Assembly: GCA_001584585.1 (NCBI GenBank)
Contig: LSYV01000006.1
Span: 2,970,868 to 3,034,867 of the forward strand
From: Gonium pectorale
Taxonomy: Eukaryota; Chlorophyta; Chlorophyceae; Chlamydomonadales; Volvocaceae
Direction of reading: 5' to 3'
DNA: 64,000 bases
Shown here: piece after piece, positions 36,682 to 49,300 of the stretch
How the letters are laid out: each line of letters begins with the position of its first letter
Position numbering within the stretch: the first letter of the stretch is position 1
Translations under genes and position numbers: made by a program
The notes under the pieces: generated by a model
Seen by the model: only the letters and a program-made list of their open reading frames with translations
The model's database searches: none
Told to the model about the DNA's origin: nothing

Positions 36682-38095
36682 CCCGTTTGTGGCTCGATTA
36701 CAAAGGTGAGCTAATTATGATCAGTGTTGAGTAGCAATTGTATATACATGCCAATGTGTCATCCCAGTGGCAATTCTGTGGAACACTGAGCGAGCCGGCG
36801 CGGTCGTGCGGAAACTTGCAAGCTTATTGCGTAGTGCCGCAGGTCGTCATGATACTAAGAAACAATAAAACGGCTCAATTGCTGAGTTCAATTCTGTCCA
36901 CAGTTGCTTCGCGAAGCCGTACCCTGCCGTACAGACGCGCCGGACACGCACCCCGCTGGGAGCCGAAGTTCGCTCGGACCCAGTGTCGGCTTTCGGGAAG
37001 GTGGACCGGTTGGACACGTCTGGAGGATAAGCATACCGCTGCGCCAAGTTGTCCGCGCAAATCTCCGTGGCCAGCAACGGCAGACGACCAACCCGCCAAT
37101 ACCATGTGGTGGCCGCCTCATTCCCAGTGGGCAGCGGGTCGACAAGATCGGAAGCCCTTACGGCCTTGGCCCTAATCGCCTTGCTACGAAACAGCCGGCA
37201 TAATTCAGGTGCTACCCTGGCCTTGGCCCCGGAGCCTGGCATCGGCTTGAGGGTAGCAGAGGAGGCCCAGAGACAGCCGACCCGGGAAAGGTGCGAATTG
37301 CCGGACGAAGGCGACTTACGGTGGGGTGCAGCAGCAATGGCCGGGGCAGCACGGTTTTTTGTGTGGAAAGGTTACAGGCGGAGAGGCGATAACGGGCGCA
37401 CACGGTTGGACCGGCAGTATGCCCCGCGGCCCTAGTTGGGCCGGAAGACGCGTGCACAATCGGTTGATCGCCTGCCACAAAAAGCGCATGCCTGTGAGTA
37501 TCTAAGAATTCGAGCCAGCAGGGGATCGCCGGATGCCGGAAGGCGCGGTAGGCGCAACACTTTCTCTGGCGGTTGCATACGGCGGCGGTGCACGTCCCCA
37601 GGGCGATCAGACTTCAAGTCAAATACCGTGCGGTAAGAATGCCAGCGGCGTCTTCGAACAACAACATGACGTAGCCCTGATCACGCACAGCGTATGCGCG
37701 CCCAGTTAACGCATAACTAAAGCAGCCCGCGTATTGGGCGCACCCATAACAACGCAACAACTCATGCTTTTCAGTCGGTTACCTTCGCAGGCCAATCAAA
37801 GATGCGCTTTACGGGCAACACACATCGACACATGCCGTCAACACTCGCACAGCATGTATGTACTATGCTTGTCGCGCGAGCAGCGCGTGCTTCAGCCGCC
37901 ATGGATGCCCCAACAATGCATGCCAACGCAAACTTGCAGCGTGGACGTTTCCGGATCGCCATTGCCAGGGACCCCACTTCCAAACACGGGCCCACGCCCA
38001 CTACTGTCGCCATCCGTTGGCAAGCATGCAGCGCATCACGCACACTAGCGAGCCGGCACGCCACCAAGCCGCTACAGCCCCCGCACACTGCGCGC
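36682..38095. other. Intergenic region upstream of RibF
   Basis: It contains the RibF promoter side and the 3' region of the unnamed 216-residue gene. A TTACA (minus-strand TGTAA) is at 37372-37376. No coding stretch with a recognisable domain or clear splice partners was found on either strand. Confidence 0.5.
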
Positions 38096-39455
38096 TCAAA
38101 AGCCGGGCGGTGGCTTGGCCATGGCCTCGTCGAAGAAGCCCAGCGGGAAGTGCCCCAGCTGCAGTTGGCCCAGCTGGATCAGCACTCCGCGGTCGCGGCC
38201 GTCGTACCGGGAGACGTAGCACAGCTGGAGGAGGCCAGGGCGGTAGCAGGGGCAGGAGGAGCCCAGGGAGAGGCCACAATCAGCCGCAGAGCAAACGGCC
38301 TCCGGGGTCACAGCAGCGACCGCACGTGCATGTTCTCCTGGCGCCCCCTAATTGCGCGCAATGGCGAGCGCACACCACTCCGCACAGCAAGAGCAACGTG
38401 ATACTGACACGGGGGCAACATGAGGGATTCTCGTTCCCCGGCATGGCCCTTTCGTGGCCCAGAGGCGTGAGGGGTGCACTCCTGGCCGAGGGGCGCGACG
38501 CAGATGGTTATCAGGCCACAATGCGAGCCCGGCGGCCGTACCCACCTGAGTCTTTGAGTTGTACTTGAGGTACACGCCGCCCCTGAGCTGCATCGGGTTA
38601 GCCACCCCGTCCACCTGTGCGGGGTCGGGAACAGAACTGTCGCAAGCCACGAATGGGGAGTGCACGGCAACGCGCCAAGTAGACCGAAAAGACGCATGAG
38701 CACGGAGTTTGCTAACGGCAATCCTTACGGGCCCTACCCTTGAGTTCGGTGGTATCAGCGGAAGACCCAGCTCCTCACACCAATCTCGGTAAGCCCGCGC
38801 AGCGTATTGGATGTCGCTGGCAACCACCCCAAGCAGCACCTCCATGTCAGACTCGGGGCCCAGCCAGCCGGCCGGCGGGTGCGGCTGCGCGTATACTAGC
38901 TGCAGGGACGCGTAGCAGTGGGAAACACATATCCGGTTGGGTGCCCGGATCCATTGACCGCGCTATGCGCCGCGTGCACTCACCAGGATGGGCTGGGTGC
39001 TGGGCACTCCGTGATAGTGTGCGGCGGATTGCCCACGCAGACAAGCATAGGGACCGCGCCCACACCGTCACATCCGACATCCCCTCTCTGCACCTTCAGC
39101 GCGGCCATTAGGCGCTGCCGCTTGGCAGCGGAGCTTAGGTAGGGATCCTGCGCCACGCCGCGGAACTCCTTAGACGTGAAGTCTCGCAGGATCTCCCATG
39201 CCGCCTCCAGATCAGCCTGTGGGGAAGGGAGCCCTCGACGCGCCGAGCGACAAGGGACTGGGTGCGCAAGCGCAGGGTGGCTCCTACCGTGGAGGTGCTG
39301 GGCGCGCTCGCGGGCACCGCATCCGCTGCTAACCGAGCCACACCGTGCTGAGTGCGGGCAAGAAGCGCTCCTCTGTGGCGACGCCCCTTGCAGCTCGTCG
39401 GCCAAACCGTGCAGGTAGGGACCGGGCGACCCAGCGGGACGCACGAGCGCTGCAT
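38096..39455 (-). CDS. Unnamed 216-residue protein, probably plastid-targeted
   Basis: I do not recognise the family. Five exons on the minus strand: 39455-39288, 39216-39094, 38899-38738, 38614-38546, 38224-38096; all introns are phase 0 and all exon lengths are multiples of three. The N-terminus (MQRSCVPLGRPVPTCTVW...) is Arg/Ser/Ala-rich, Cys-containing and low in acid residues, which resembles a plastid transit peptide of about 50 residues. The mature part is compact: AAWEILRDFTSKEFRG, AQDPYLSSAAKRQRL, QPHPPAGWLGPESDMEV, IQYAARAYRDWCEELGLPL, IPPNSRVDGVANPMQ, GGVYLKYNSKTQ, CYVSRYDGRDRGVLI, QLQLGHFPLGFFDEAMA. Tightly packed aromatic, Gly and Pro residues suggest a conserved globular domain and not a random frame. 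No membrane segment or catalytic motif is visible. It shares a 464-bp upstream region with the HPAT gene. Confidence 0.75.
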
Positions 39456-39919
39456 TTGCTACGGATATATTGAACGTGTGCGAGGATGCCCCAAAGGACC
39501 TCAAGCCTACGCAAAACAAGCAGGGCGCGGCGTGGGCGGGTGGGGGCCGTGGGCAAGTGTCGCGCTTATCGCATTTGACCTGTTAAAGCATATTGTAGAA
39601 TTTTCATTCCGGCCAAGACCGACAGAGCGTGCGTGAGGAAAGTACAGCCGGATTCGTCGGTTTGCTCGGTTGGCTTGAACGACGCTTCGCCGCAGCTGGC
39701 AGCTCGAGCGTATTAACGCCATGCATGCTGACTTACGTGATCACTGCATTAGAAGAGACTGATCGAGCCGAAGTCGACTCTCAGAGTCCAGCTTTCACCG
39801 CTGCCCTTTCGGCCCAGCGGTTGGCCGCGATTTGGAAACTGCAAGTTCATTTAGATGTATCTCGCACATTAGACTCAACATTTGGAAGCAGTGGAACTCT
39901 TCCCTAAAATTCAACACAG
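39456..39919. promoter_or_regulatory. Shared upstream region of the unnamed plastid gene and HPAT
   Basis: These 464 bp lie between divergent start codons and must carry both promoters. An AT-rich patch (about 39575-39610) is the most promoter-like part; no canonical element could be fixed. Confidence 0.5.
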
Positions 39920-42900
39920 ATGAAGTCGCGTGGCCCGCCGAAGCGGAGCTCTTATGGCACCTTCCTCATCATCATCTGCTTCTCTATCGGCCTGCTCGCC
40001 GGGTATCTGTTCCTGGGAAGCCCGCGCACGGTACGTGGAGTGCAGCTGGGCTGCTGGGGTGGTCGCCTGCGGGTGGACGCTCAACTCCGGCTGCACGCGT
40101 AGGCCGACCACCACCTAGCTGCTATCAGGAGCGGGACGCTAGGTGAGGGGCCTGCGGGGAGGGTCCTTGCTGCAGGTTCACTGTGGTATCCCCACGGTAA
40201 CGGTCGAGTCCCCGCGGCGCAGGCAGCCATACGGACATGAGCAGTTTGAAGAAGGTGAGAGGGGTGTGCAGGTAGTTGTGTTGTGAAGCGCTGCGCGTAT
40301 GTGGAACACACTGCCTTCCAAATGTGTACTGGGTTCTCCCGTCAAACAGAGCTCTATGCTCAGCGTGCGCCCAGTAAATGAACGGCGCTGCACCCTTGCA
40401 GACGTGGACGACGCGGAGAGAGCTCTTTGCCCCTAAGTCGCGCAGTACGTCAGGTACGCAAAATTTCTTATTCGTGATAAGCGCAGGGTTCCGCATGCAG
40501 TACTGGGTGTCGTGCGCCAGCTGCGTGATTTCCGGTCCTGCTGGGACGGTTTAACCCGGTTACAGATGGGTTGCAGCATGGGCAGGAATGGGATCTCAGG
40601 CGTGAGAATGATGGCCGTACGTCTGGGGGCAAAAATTTCTTATGCCGTAGGTACAGCATCACGTAAGGTTTCCATCCATCTGCCTCGTGCCCGATTGCCG
40701 GAATCGCAGTGCACTCCGCAGCGGCGCCTGAGCTCCCCAAAAATATAGCGTTGGGGCCGAAGCCTCCCGCCAAGGGAGAGGTGTCCAAGGAGGTGCGTGC
40801 CGGCCGCCATGGGGGGAGCGGCGTGACGCTCATGGTGGGACGGCCACCAGGCAGCAGGGCCCGTGCCGCCATGCCCTCGCCAGCAGCGCAGCAGGTGTCC
40901 AGTACGAAAGCCTGGTACTGCTCCATCGCCCTGAGATTGGATATGCCCTGGTAGCGGGGCTAGAAGTGTATTGCCCACGTATGCCCTTGAAACACAACGC
41001 AGATGGCAGCCGCCTTGAAGCAGCAGCAATCAGACAAGTCCGAACACGTGGCGCCATCCAAGGACAGCATCTCAAAAGAGGTGCGTTGCAGGCTGTTGCT
41101 ACAAGCATCAAATACCTGCGTATGCGTGGTATGGGGTAAAGGACTGGGCGCTGCCGGGGCCGCAGGTTGGCGGGTTTCAGGTGCAGACTGTCTCACTAGG
41201 AACGCTTTCCAACCCCAAGGCTGCCATGGGACTCGCGTCAACCTGTTTTGACGACAGAGGTAGCTGTCTCTGTGTGTCCATTCGCACCTGACGCTGACAG
41301 TCGCGCAACCCGTCCCTGACCAGATGGCGGCCGCGCTGAAGCAGCAGCAGTCCGACAAGTCGGAGCGTGCAGCAGGCGCCGCTACTGACAAGGACCGCAA
41401 GGAGAAGGAGGCGATGATGAAGGTGCGGTGCGTATTGGAGGTTACAGGGGTCGTCAATGCCGGGCATGGGGCCTATAGTTGCGATCCTGTAACGCTTCAA
41501 GACACCATCGGGGGTCTTGGATCATGTCATCACCTGCTGCTCCTGGAGCCTAGATATTGCGCACAGCCTACTCAGCTCAAATGTTTGTGACGCCGTGTGC
41601 AATGCGCTGCTGCTGCTCGCAGGCCCAGCAGTCGGACAAGTCGGAAAACAAGGCGGCCAGCGGCACTGTGAGCACGCGGCAGGAGCAGGCCAAGAGCGCA
41701 GTGGCGGGCGGCGCCGGGGTCGCCACCGCTGCTGTTGTCGGCACCGATGCCAAGCCCAATACCACTTCAACTTCCAGTGTAGCCACCACCGCAGTCACTG
41801 CTAACGCCACTACCGCTGCCAACCCAACTGTTAACACCGCCACAACCGCTGCACCTGTGAACGCCAGCGCGGCGGCCGGCGCCGCGGCTGGCAATGCATC
41901 GGCTGCGGCAACGACGGCTCCCGCCAAGGCGGCCGTGAAGGGCGTGTTCCCGGACGCCAACACCTGGCCCATCACGCCCGTCAAGGAGAAGATGCCCGGC
42001 AACACCATCCACACGCTCTTCACCTCCAACGGCAGTCCCTACCAGAACATCCAAGCGCGGATCATGTGCGTGGGCCGTGCCTCTCCTGGGTTGCCTCACG
42101 GGGACGGCCTGACTTTCGACAGTCAGCTCCGCAGTGAACTCGCCGCAGACGGATAGCTGAAGCGGATCCGCTCGGGACAAGTGCACGCTTGTTTTCAGTT
42201 CATACCACGCCCGCGGGCCTTGGCCGATCGTCCTCCGTCCCTGGGCCTTTCCACAGGGTGGGCACCTACAATATCGTGAGGAAGATGCCGGGAGGCGAGC
42301 GGCTGGTGGCGCTTACCCGAATCCTGCACCGTACCACGCCGGACGAGGTCATGGACGAGGTGCGGCCCGCCGCGGACAGCGCGGCCACGGGCAATGCGGC
42401 AGCCTGGAGCGCAAGTGGGTGCAGCCAACCGGGGCTGCGCGTCGAGCTTGGTGCAGCTTGGCTTAATGCTTGCTGAAACCTGGCGTGTATAACGTAGCGC
42501 AAGTGGGGCCAAGTGGTAGCCGCCCGCCGGAAGGCCGACTTGGGTTTCCGTTGGTAGTAGGCACTGATCCTACACCGCCTGCTCCTGTGCCCCGCAGATC
42601 CCCACCTTCATAGCGCAGCCGCTGCAGCCCGAGTGCGACAAGTGGTGCTGGTTCCCCGTGGCCGACCGCGCCAACGCCATGCAGCAGTGGATCGACGCAG
42701 CGGAGAAGGACCCCTCCTTGGTCAAGGTGTGTTGCCGACAGACGGTTGTCGCGCTTCCAGGCGTCCTCCGCTTTCTAAGGCTTTCTCTAGCCCTTCCCAC
42801 TTGGCTTCCGACAACCTATGCAGACATCGCATGCAAATTCAGGAGGCACCACGCGGGCATCCCGCTCACCGGGCGATACTTCCGTTTGCGTGCGGGCCGC

Positions 42901-44999
42901 CTCGCGACGTTACCTGCCCCCCGCCCGAAATCTCTCTTCCCCAACCCCCCAGGCTCCCTGGCTGCTGCTCCTGGAGACGGACTACGTGTGGATGAAGCCG
43001 CTGCCCGACCCCGGGGACGCCTACGACCGCTCCGTGCCGGGCTGGTCGTTCGGCTTCGACTACATCGCGCCCAGCATCCCGAGTGAGTGGGCGCGCCGTT
43101 GGGCGGCGGACGCAATCGCGCCACATCCTGTTGCGTGCTTGATGTGCGGACCCTGCGGGTGGTTACCGCACTACAGAACCGTGGCGTTGTTAGAGGCACG
43201 TCGCTGAGGTGCCTCATGCCACCACGCCAGCAGAGCTGTATGCTGCCAATCTTGCCCCCGCGCAGTTATCCGGAAGCTGCTCACTGAGCGCTGCCCCGAC
43301 TGCGACCCCGCCACCATCCCCAACTCGGGCCCCGCGCCCGTGCTGGCGCGCTTCTCGGACTTCAAGGTGCGGCCGGAGTGCGTCGGCGCGCCGTTCTTTG
43401 GATCGATGTCCCCTAGCTTCCTAGCCGCACAGTGCTCTCTGCGTGCCTCATGTTGCCTGCAGCGCCATGCGTCTGCTGGCCTGGAACCTGCGGCCTTGCG
43501 ACCCCGAATGCAACATGTACAGATGGCTTTCTTGCGTTCCCGCAGGCTGCCACCCCCATCTGGGAGGAGCTCAGCAAGTGGATCGAGACGCACGAGGAAG
43601 CCAAGAAGATGCTGGGTGGGTGTCGCGCGCCCGTGCCATGGCCGGCGCGGTGCGGGCACCTATGCGCATTACACCTTGACCAATGTGCAGGGCGTGCCCA
43701 AGGGGGCGACGTGCGAGACAAACCAGCCCACACCTCTCGTGCTCTTGAATGCTTGCTTCAGCGTGCATCGCCGTCGACGCAGGGCCCATTCTCAATTGTG
43801 ACTGAACTTCGCGCTCGCAGGCTGGGTCCGTGAGATGTACGCGTGGGACATTGGAGTGGCCGCCAATAAGCTCAACATCCGCAACCAGCCGCCGCCCAGC
43901 TCGCCGCTGATCTCGCAGCCGCCACACGACCGCTCCATCGGCAACGCCTCCATGTACCACTACACCTGGGGCACCCTGTACAAGGTGGGCAGAGGGAAAT
44001 CCACAAGGCCAGTGGAACCTGGTGTATCTGCGGCCATGCTCGGATTGGGTGTTTGGCGCTTTGGTTGTGTGGCCGGCACAGTTTGGTTGGTACAGGTATT
44101 CCCCATACGCGTGTCAGCGCGCGTCAACGCATGTCGAGGACTTCCTCGACATGCCAGATACTTGGCAGTGCGGCCTGAGCGGTGCGGCCATTTCAGTCGT
44201 GTGTTCTGTCAGCCGTTCGCAGCATCTGCCCGGTCCCCTACCGTGCCTAGCTGAGATATGTGGCAATGGTGGCCCATCCCGCTTGCAGAAGCGCGGCCAG
44301 GAGAAGGAGAAGGAATTCTGGATCTTCGACAAGCGTACGTACACGGCGTACGAGCACATGCTAAAGGTACGGCGCAGGGGCACAGCGGCGATTGGCAGCC
44401 AGCGGGGCCTGCTGCGCATGGGCTGACCAGGTGGTCCGTCAAACCTCAGGCGCCTGCCACCCCTACGCAGCTGACATGAGCCTGGTGCCCTGCCGCTACG
44501 GCGCCCTCCCCCCCTTCCGACCCGCTACCCCCCTCCTACGCCCTTTGCAGCTCCCTGCCATCCCCATGCCGCCGGACTGGTACGATGGAATCGTACTGCA
44601 GGTCGGTCGAGAATGTCCTGCTTGGAAACTGAAACGGTTGCTTACTTTTGAGCTGCTACTACAATTTAACTTACCTCGCGTTCATGTGCGGAACTGAATG
44701 CAGCGTTTCGCTACCCGGCTGACCACCTGACGGATTTGTGTACGGTGCGCCTTCGGTACATGACATGCGTCTGTTGAAAGCCTCCTTGAAACGCATCCCT
44801 TCCCTGCCCGCCCGTGGCAACCCTATCCCCGCCCCAGGACGGCCTGCCCGTCACCAAAGAGCTGCACGACACCGTGGTGGACATGCTCCGCCGCATGAAC
44901 GAGGCGGTGGCGCAGCTGCCCGACCTCACGGAGAACGTCAAGAAACAGAAGGAGGCGGCCGCGGCGGCCGCAGCAGCCGGCAAGACCTCCACTTCCTAG
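39920..44999 (+). CDS. HPAT: Hydroxyproline O-arabinosyltransferase (HPAT-type), Golgi type II membrane protein
   Basis: Adds arabinose to hydroxyproline of secreted glycoproteins; in algae the likely targets are cell-wall Hyp-rich proteins. 592 residues. Exons: 39920-40030, 40733-40792, 41003-41080, 41324-41422, 41623-42065, 42257-42359, 42598-42726, 42953-43082, 43266-43366, 43546-43615, 43821-43984, 44289-44366, 44551-44601, 44838-44999. A short basic tail and one membrane anchor (about residues 13-31, FLIIICFSIGLLAGYLFL) give type II topology. Residues 38 to about 235 are a Lys/Gln then Ala/Thr-rich stalk with repeated QQSDKSE modules. The catalytic part has TLFTSNGSPYQNIQARIM, KMPGGERLVALTRILHR, TPDEVMDEIPTF, WLLLLETDYVWMKPL (acidic metal-site candidate), GFDYIAP, YHYTWGTLYK, EFWIFDKRTY and a Met/Asn/Glu-rich end, in the order of plant HPATs. 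The family enzyme is normally near 360 residues; the stalk explains the excess. The 40733 acceptor is the least certain junction. Confidence 0.9.
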
Positions 45000-45771
45000 G
45001 CGGCCAGCGCGTGCTTGTTTACGCTGATATGGCACGGGAGTCTGCAGTATGGCCGTGCCCGCCACGACTTCACGCTGGACCTCATGAGGGTTAGGTGCAG
45101 TATAATGTGGTTTTCGTCTGCAAGAGACATCGCATTGCTTAGGCAGAATCAGATCCGGACGAGGCAGACGACTGCCATTCGAGCCCATTCACGTGTCCGG
45201 CGAACCGGGTTTACAAGTGTTGCCGTACCTGCGTGCACATGGCTTTGAGATTGCGTGCGCCCATGTCCGGTTGTGACGCTGGATGCGAGCGAGTCTGTGC
45301 GTCTCAGGGCCTTGGCCGCCGCGTCAGACTTGGTCTGGACCGCGACCCGCGGGGGAGGATTGAAGGGATTTTGGCCATTGGGGGGGCTAGCCTTGGCCCA
45401 TGGTCACAGTGTTGAAATGGAACGACGCATACGACGAGCACAGTGTATATGGTCACAGTGTATATGTCGGGTGGCATTCAGCAGACGGTACCACTTGCAC
45501 AGTGATTGGGTGCGGCATGGGCCGGTAGGGTCCATTGGGGCTGCCGTTTGGATTGGGATACTGACGATTGTTGCTGCCCGTCGTGCACTTTGCGCGAGGG
45601 CAGAGCCATCCAGAGCTGAGGTGTGTTTGGAAGGCTAGCTGGGCTCAGCGCTCGAAGGGTACTACGGATGGCGCTCCTGGGGACGCAGTGCAGCGCAGAA
45701 CAGCGCCTCGCTGTCTTGTCCGTCTGCATTTCATGCGCCCCCTTGCGCATCTGCTAGATCGACGGATACGC

Positions 45772-45776
45772 TGTAA
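45772..45776 (+). terminator. Putative TGTAA poly(A) signal of HPAT
   Basis: TGTAA about 770 bases after the HPAT stop, the first plus-strand copy I noticed there. Confidence 0.35.
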
Positions 45777-45994
45777 CATGTCAGTGCCGGCCGCCATGCG
45801 TGCCAAGCGTGGGGAACGAGTTTGCTGTGTAGATGTATGTGAAAAAGAGAAGCCTGCACTGAAAAGAGGGGCTTTCCATCGTCTAGGGATTTAAGGACGT
45901 TGTGCGCCGCGGTTGTGCAACAGCCGCCAGCCTTCTCCAGGACAAGCGAGGGCGACGACCTGGCCCATCATCCGTGAGCCGTCGTAGTGGGGCC

Positions 45995-45999
45995 TTACA
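45995..45999 (-). terminator. Putative TGTAA poly(A) signal (minus) of OEP80
   Basis: TTACA on the plus strand, about 380 bases beyond the OEP80 stop. Confidence 0.35.
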
Positions 46000-46377
46000 T
46001 TTGCAGATGATCCGCGCATGATGGCGATTTCCCATGGCGATTCACACAGCACGGCTCCTTGTACTGCGAACGCTCATACCAGAACCAGCGTCGCCACGGC
46101 CGGCACCACCGACGCCGTGCCTGTGCGCCGCTCGCTCAGGGCCGACCGCATCAACAGACGACTGCCGCACCCACCCACCCGCAACACCTCAACACGCAGC
46201 AACCCCGGTCTCCTCAACATCCACGCCCCCTGCAACCCCCACTTCCCTCCGTGCAGTGCCCCAGCACCCAACCCCAGCACCAACCCTCCCCACTCCGCCT
46301 CGCGTCACCGCCCCTCGCAACCACCCCAACGCCCCTGCGGGCCCTTCCTCCGCCCAACGTCGCCCTCCCTCGCCGCC

Positions 46378-49300
46378 TCACCCGTACCCCAGGCCCACGT
46401 GGAACCGCCCCTCACCTGCTGCGTTCCACGCGTACTCGAACCGCACCGGCCCCACCGGCGAGTCCAGCCGAAGCCCCGCGCCGAAGCCGTACCCCGCCCC
46501 CGGCTTGCCGCGCACGCCCGCGGGGTCGCCGATGACCGCCGGTCCGCTGCCCAGGTCGGAGCCGTAGTCCAGGAAGGCGGTGGCCACCAGCGGGCGGACC
46601 GGCAGCGGGGCGCGCAGCTCGGCGCTCGCCTCCACGCTGTGGCGGCCCGAGCCCACGCCGCCCTCTGAAATGGGAGAGTGGGGGCCCGAGGGAGCGGCCG
46701 TTGGAGGGCGAGGCAGGCTAGGGGCACGGAAGTTCGGTCGGGCCGCGATGGGCGCAAGGAGGTATGGATACATTGTGCGTGGAGGTTGGATAGAGTTGGG
46801 GCTGTCGGGTATGCCAGATTCCGGTCGTATGGGGCATGCTGGCGTACGTTGGGCGCATGTAAGCCGCGTCATATCGCCCGGCGGCCGCCTACCCCCGTAT
46901 CCGCGGACGGAGTTGGTTCCCCCAATGGGGAAGGCCTCGTAGGGCGGCAGGTCGCCCACGCAGCCGCCTGCCCGGCCGCGCAGGTACAGGCCCAGGTAGG
47001 GGCCCAGCCGGAAGGCCTTGTCCAGGCGGAGCTGCGGGAGGGCATGGGTCATGGGAGGAACGCCAAGGTGGAGATCGGCGGGAAACTTCCAGCTCACGGG
47101 GGTGGGTGTGCGAGAGAATGCCGGGGTGGAGCGAGGGTCGGGGCGCGAGAGGCGTAGGTCGAGCAAGGTGGCACTATCGAAAGGGGCCTCAGGCCTTGAA
47201 TACTTCCATACCGTTGCCGAGTCACGACCCCTTTCGCATCCGTGACTGGTCCACCCTAAAGGCCGGCTCAACGCTATAGCTTACGCCATTGAAGTCCCAC
47301 AACTCACAACGATACCCAACTTCACACATGGCTGGCAGCCTCTTAGCTTCCACACGGTGAATTCCCCTCCCGCTTATTCCCCAACTGCAGGCACTGCTGC
47401 CCCCCCACACCAGCCCACCCGCGCGGCCACACCTTGAGCCGCGTGTAGTGCAGCCACTCCCTGCGCAGCGGCACTGCCTGCTCGATGCCCATCAGCGCGT
47501 GCGTGTCCACGTCCAGCGGGTCGCTGCGGCGCGGAACGGGGTGGACGCGGCGCGTCAGAGGACTGGAAGGCGTCCTCAGTGGAGACACCCCGAGTCGCCC
47601 TACGTCGTCAGAGGCTAAGCGGCGAAATGTTCCCAGGCGCACCTGCCGGTGCCGGCCTGGCCCCACCTGTAGGACGCAGTGGCCGACCCGATGAGCGCCG
47701 TGTCGTTGTTGTCGGGCGAGAAGGTGATGGGCGCGTGGTACATGTCGTGGGTGATGGGGTTGCCTCGCTCGTCCATGCAGCGGGTGCGCTGGCAGCTGGC
47801 GGACAGCGTGCCGGACCAGCTGCGGCGGCGGGCGGGCGGAGGGGCGGGGTTTGAAGGAAACGCGGGGGGCGAGGGGCGAGGGGCGAGGGGCGGGGAGTTT
47901 GAGAATGCAAGGGTCGATAGGAACGGGCTGGAAGCCAGCAGCTCTCGCCCGTCCGCGGGGGGGAGGACAGCTGAGGGGATAGTTGAAGGGAAATGGGGAG
48001 GGGGGGAGGGGAAAGGATATGTGTGAGAGGGGACAAGATGGCAGAGCGCGGGCCGGGGCATGTCGCCAAGTAGGCGTGGCACGCAAGGTGAGGCCGTACG
48101 GCATTAGTGTGGGCATGGGTAGGGTGCACGCGGGCAGGACGAGGGGGCAGGTACACGCCCCCACGTCCCCGGCCCCCCGCCCAGGCGCTCACCCCGGCGC
48201 CAGCGGGCGCTGCCACTCCACCCCGGCCTGCAGGCGCCCCAGCAGCACCCCGCCCGAAGAGGAGCCGCCGTCGTCGCCGTCCGCCTCCGCCTTGCCGTGC
48301 ACCGCGTTGCCTGCCGGTGATGGCCGCGGGAGACCCGGGGCCGGGGGCACGGTTGGGGACAACAGAGAATGATGCATGGGCGATGCTACATAACGCAAGC
48401 GGCGATTGACGAGCACGTACGGGCACGAGGGACGAGGCATAGTAGTTTAAGGACCGAGGTTGGATGAAATGGGTTTGGAATACAGCAGCAACATCCAGTC
48501 GTTTAATGGATGCGACAGGAGGTACGACGCTCACCCGTGGTGCGGTTGTTCATGACCGTGATGGTCCGTGAGGTGCGGTGCGGGTCGCTGTTGACCCACG
48601 GGTCGGTGTGCTGCAGCCGAAACAGCTTGTCAACCTGCCATGTGCGCGGGGAAAGAGAAGAGGGCAGCAGGGGAGGGGTCTGGGAGGGTGAGCGGTTATC
48701 GTGGGCGGCATGGGCACAGGCAGCAGTGGAGCGCGGTTGCGCCGGAGCCGCGTCAGGAGGTGGCGAGTGCGTGGGCTGTAAGACGGGCGCCGGAACTGCA
48801 ACCACCTCAATCATTGAGCCCTGCAGTGCGTGCACCACTCAAAGATCCCATTTTCCTGTCTTGCCAGTCCGCCTGACATCCCGCCTGCGTCCCAAAGTCT
48901 CCGTTTGCCTCAATCCCGATGCAACCTCCCCGCCGCTCCGCTCGCGCCACAACGCGCCGCCCCACCCCCGCTGCTGCCCACCTGTCCGATCTCGGCGCTA
49001 ACCGTGAGGCGCTGGTTGAGGCCAAACAGGTTCCGCTCGTTGTAGGAGAAGGAGCCCAGCAGTCCGGGCCAGGCGCCCTCGCCCGCCGCCGCGGCGCTGA
49101 TGCCGCCCCCTGCAGACAGGCCTCCCGTCTTGCGCTCCAACAGGTCCAGAACCAGGTCAACCTGGGTGGCCAGGTGCACGATTTGGTTGTTAAGAAGAAC
49201 GGAGATCATGCCAGGTGCTTAGGGCGCAAGCGATTGACGCAACGGCCTTGAGACTGTAGTCCTCAAGGTCTCCGTCGGTACGCGTACCCTCCAGTACCAT

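Larger units (their letters stand above)
45000..46377. other. 3' region between convergent HPAT and OEP80 genes
   Basis: Both genes end here. A plus-strand TGTAA (45772) and a minus-strand TGTAA (45995) lie 219 bases apart, so the transcripts could overlap or nearly abut. A short direct repeat of CACAGTGTATATG occurs at about 45439-45467. No gene is supported. Confidence 0.5.
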
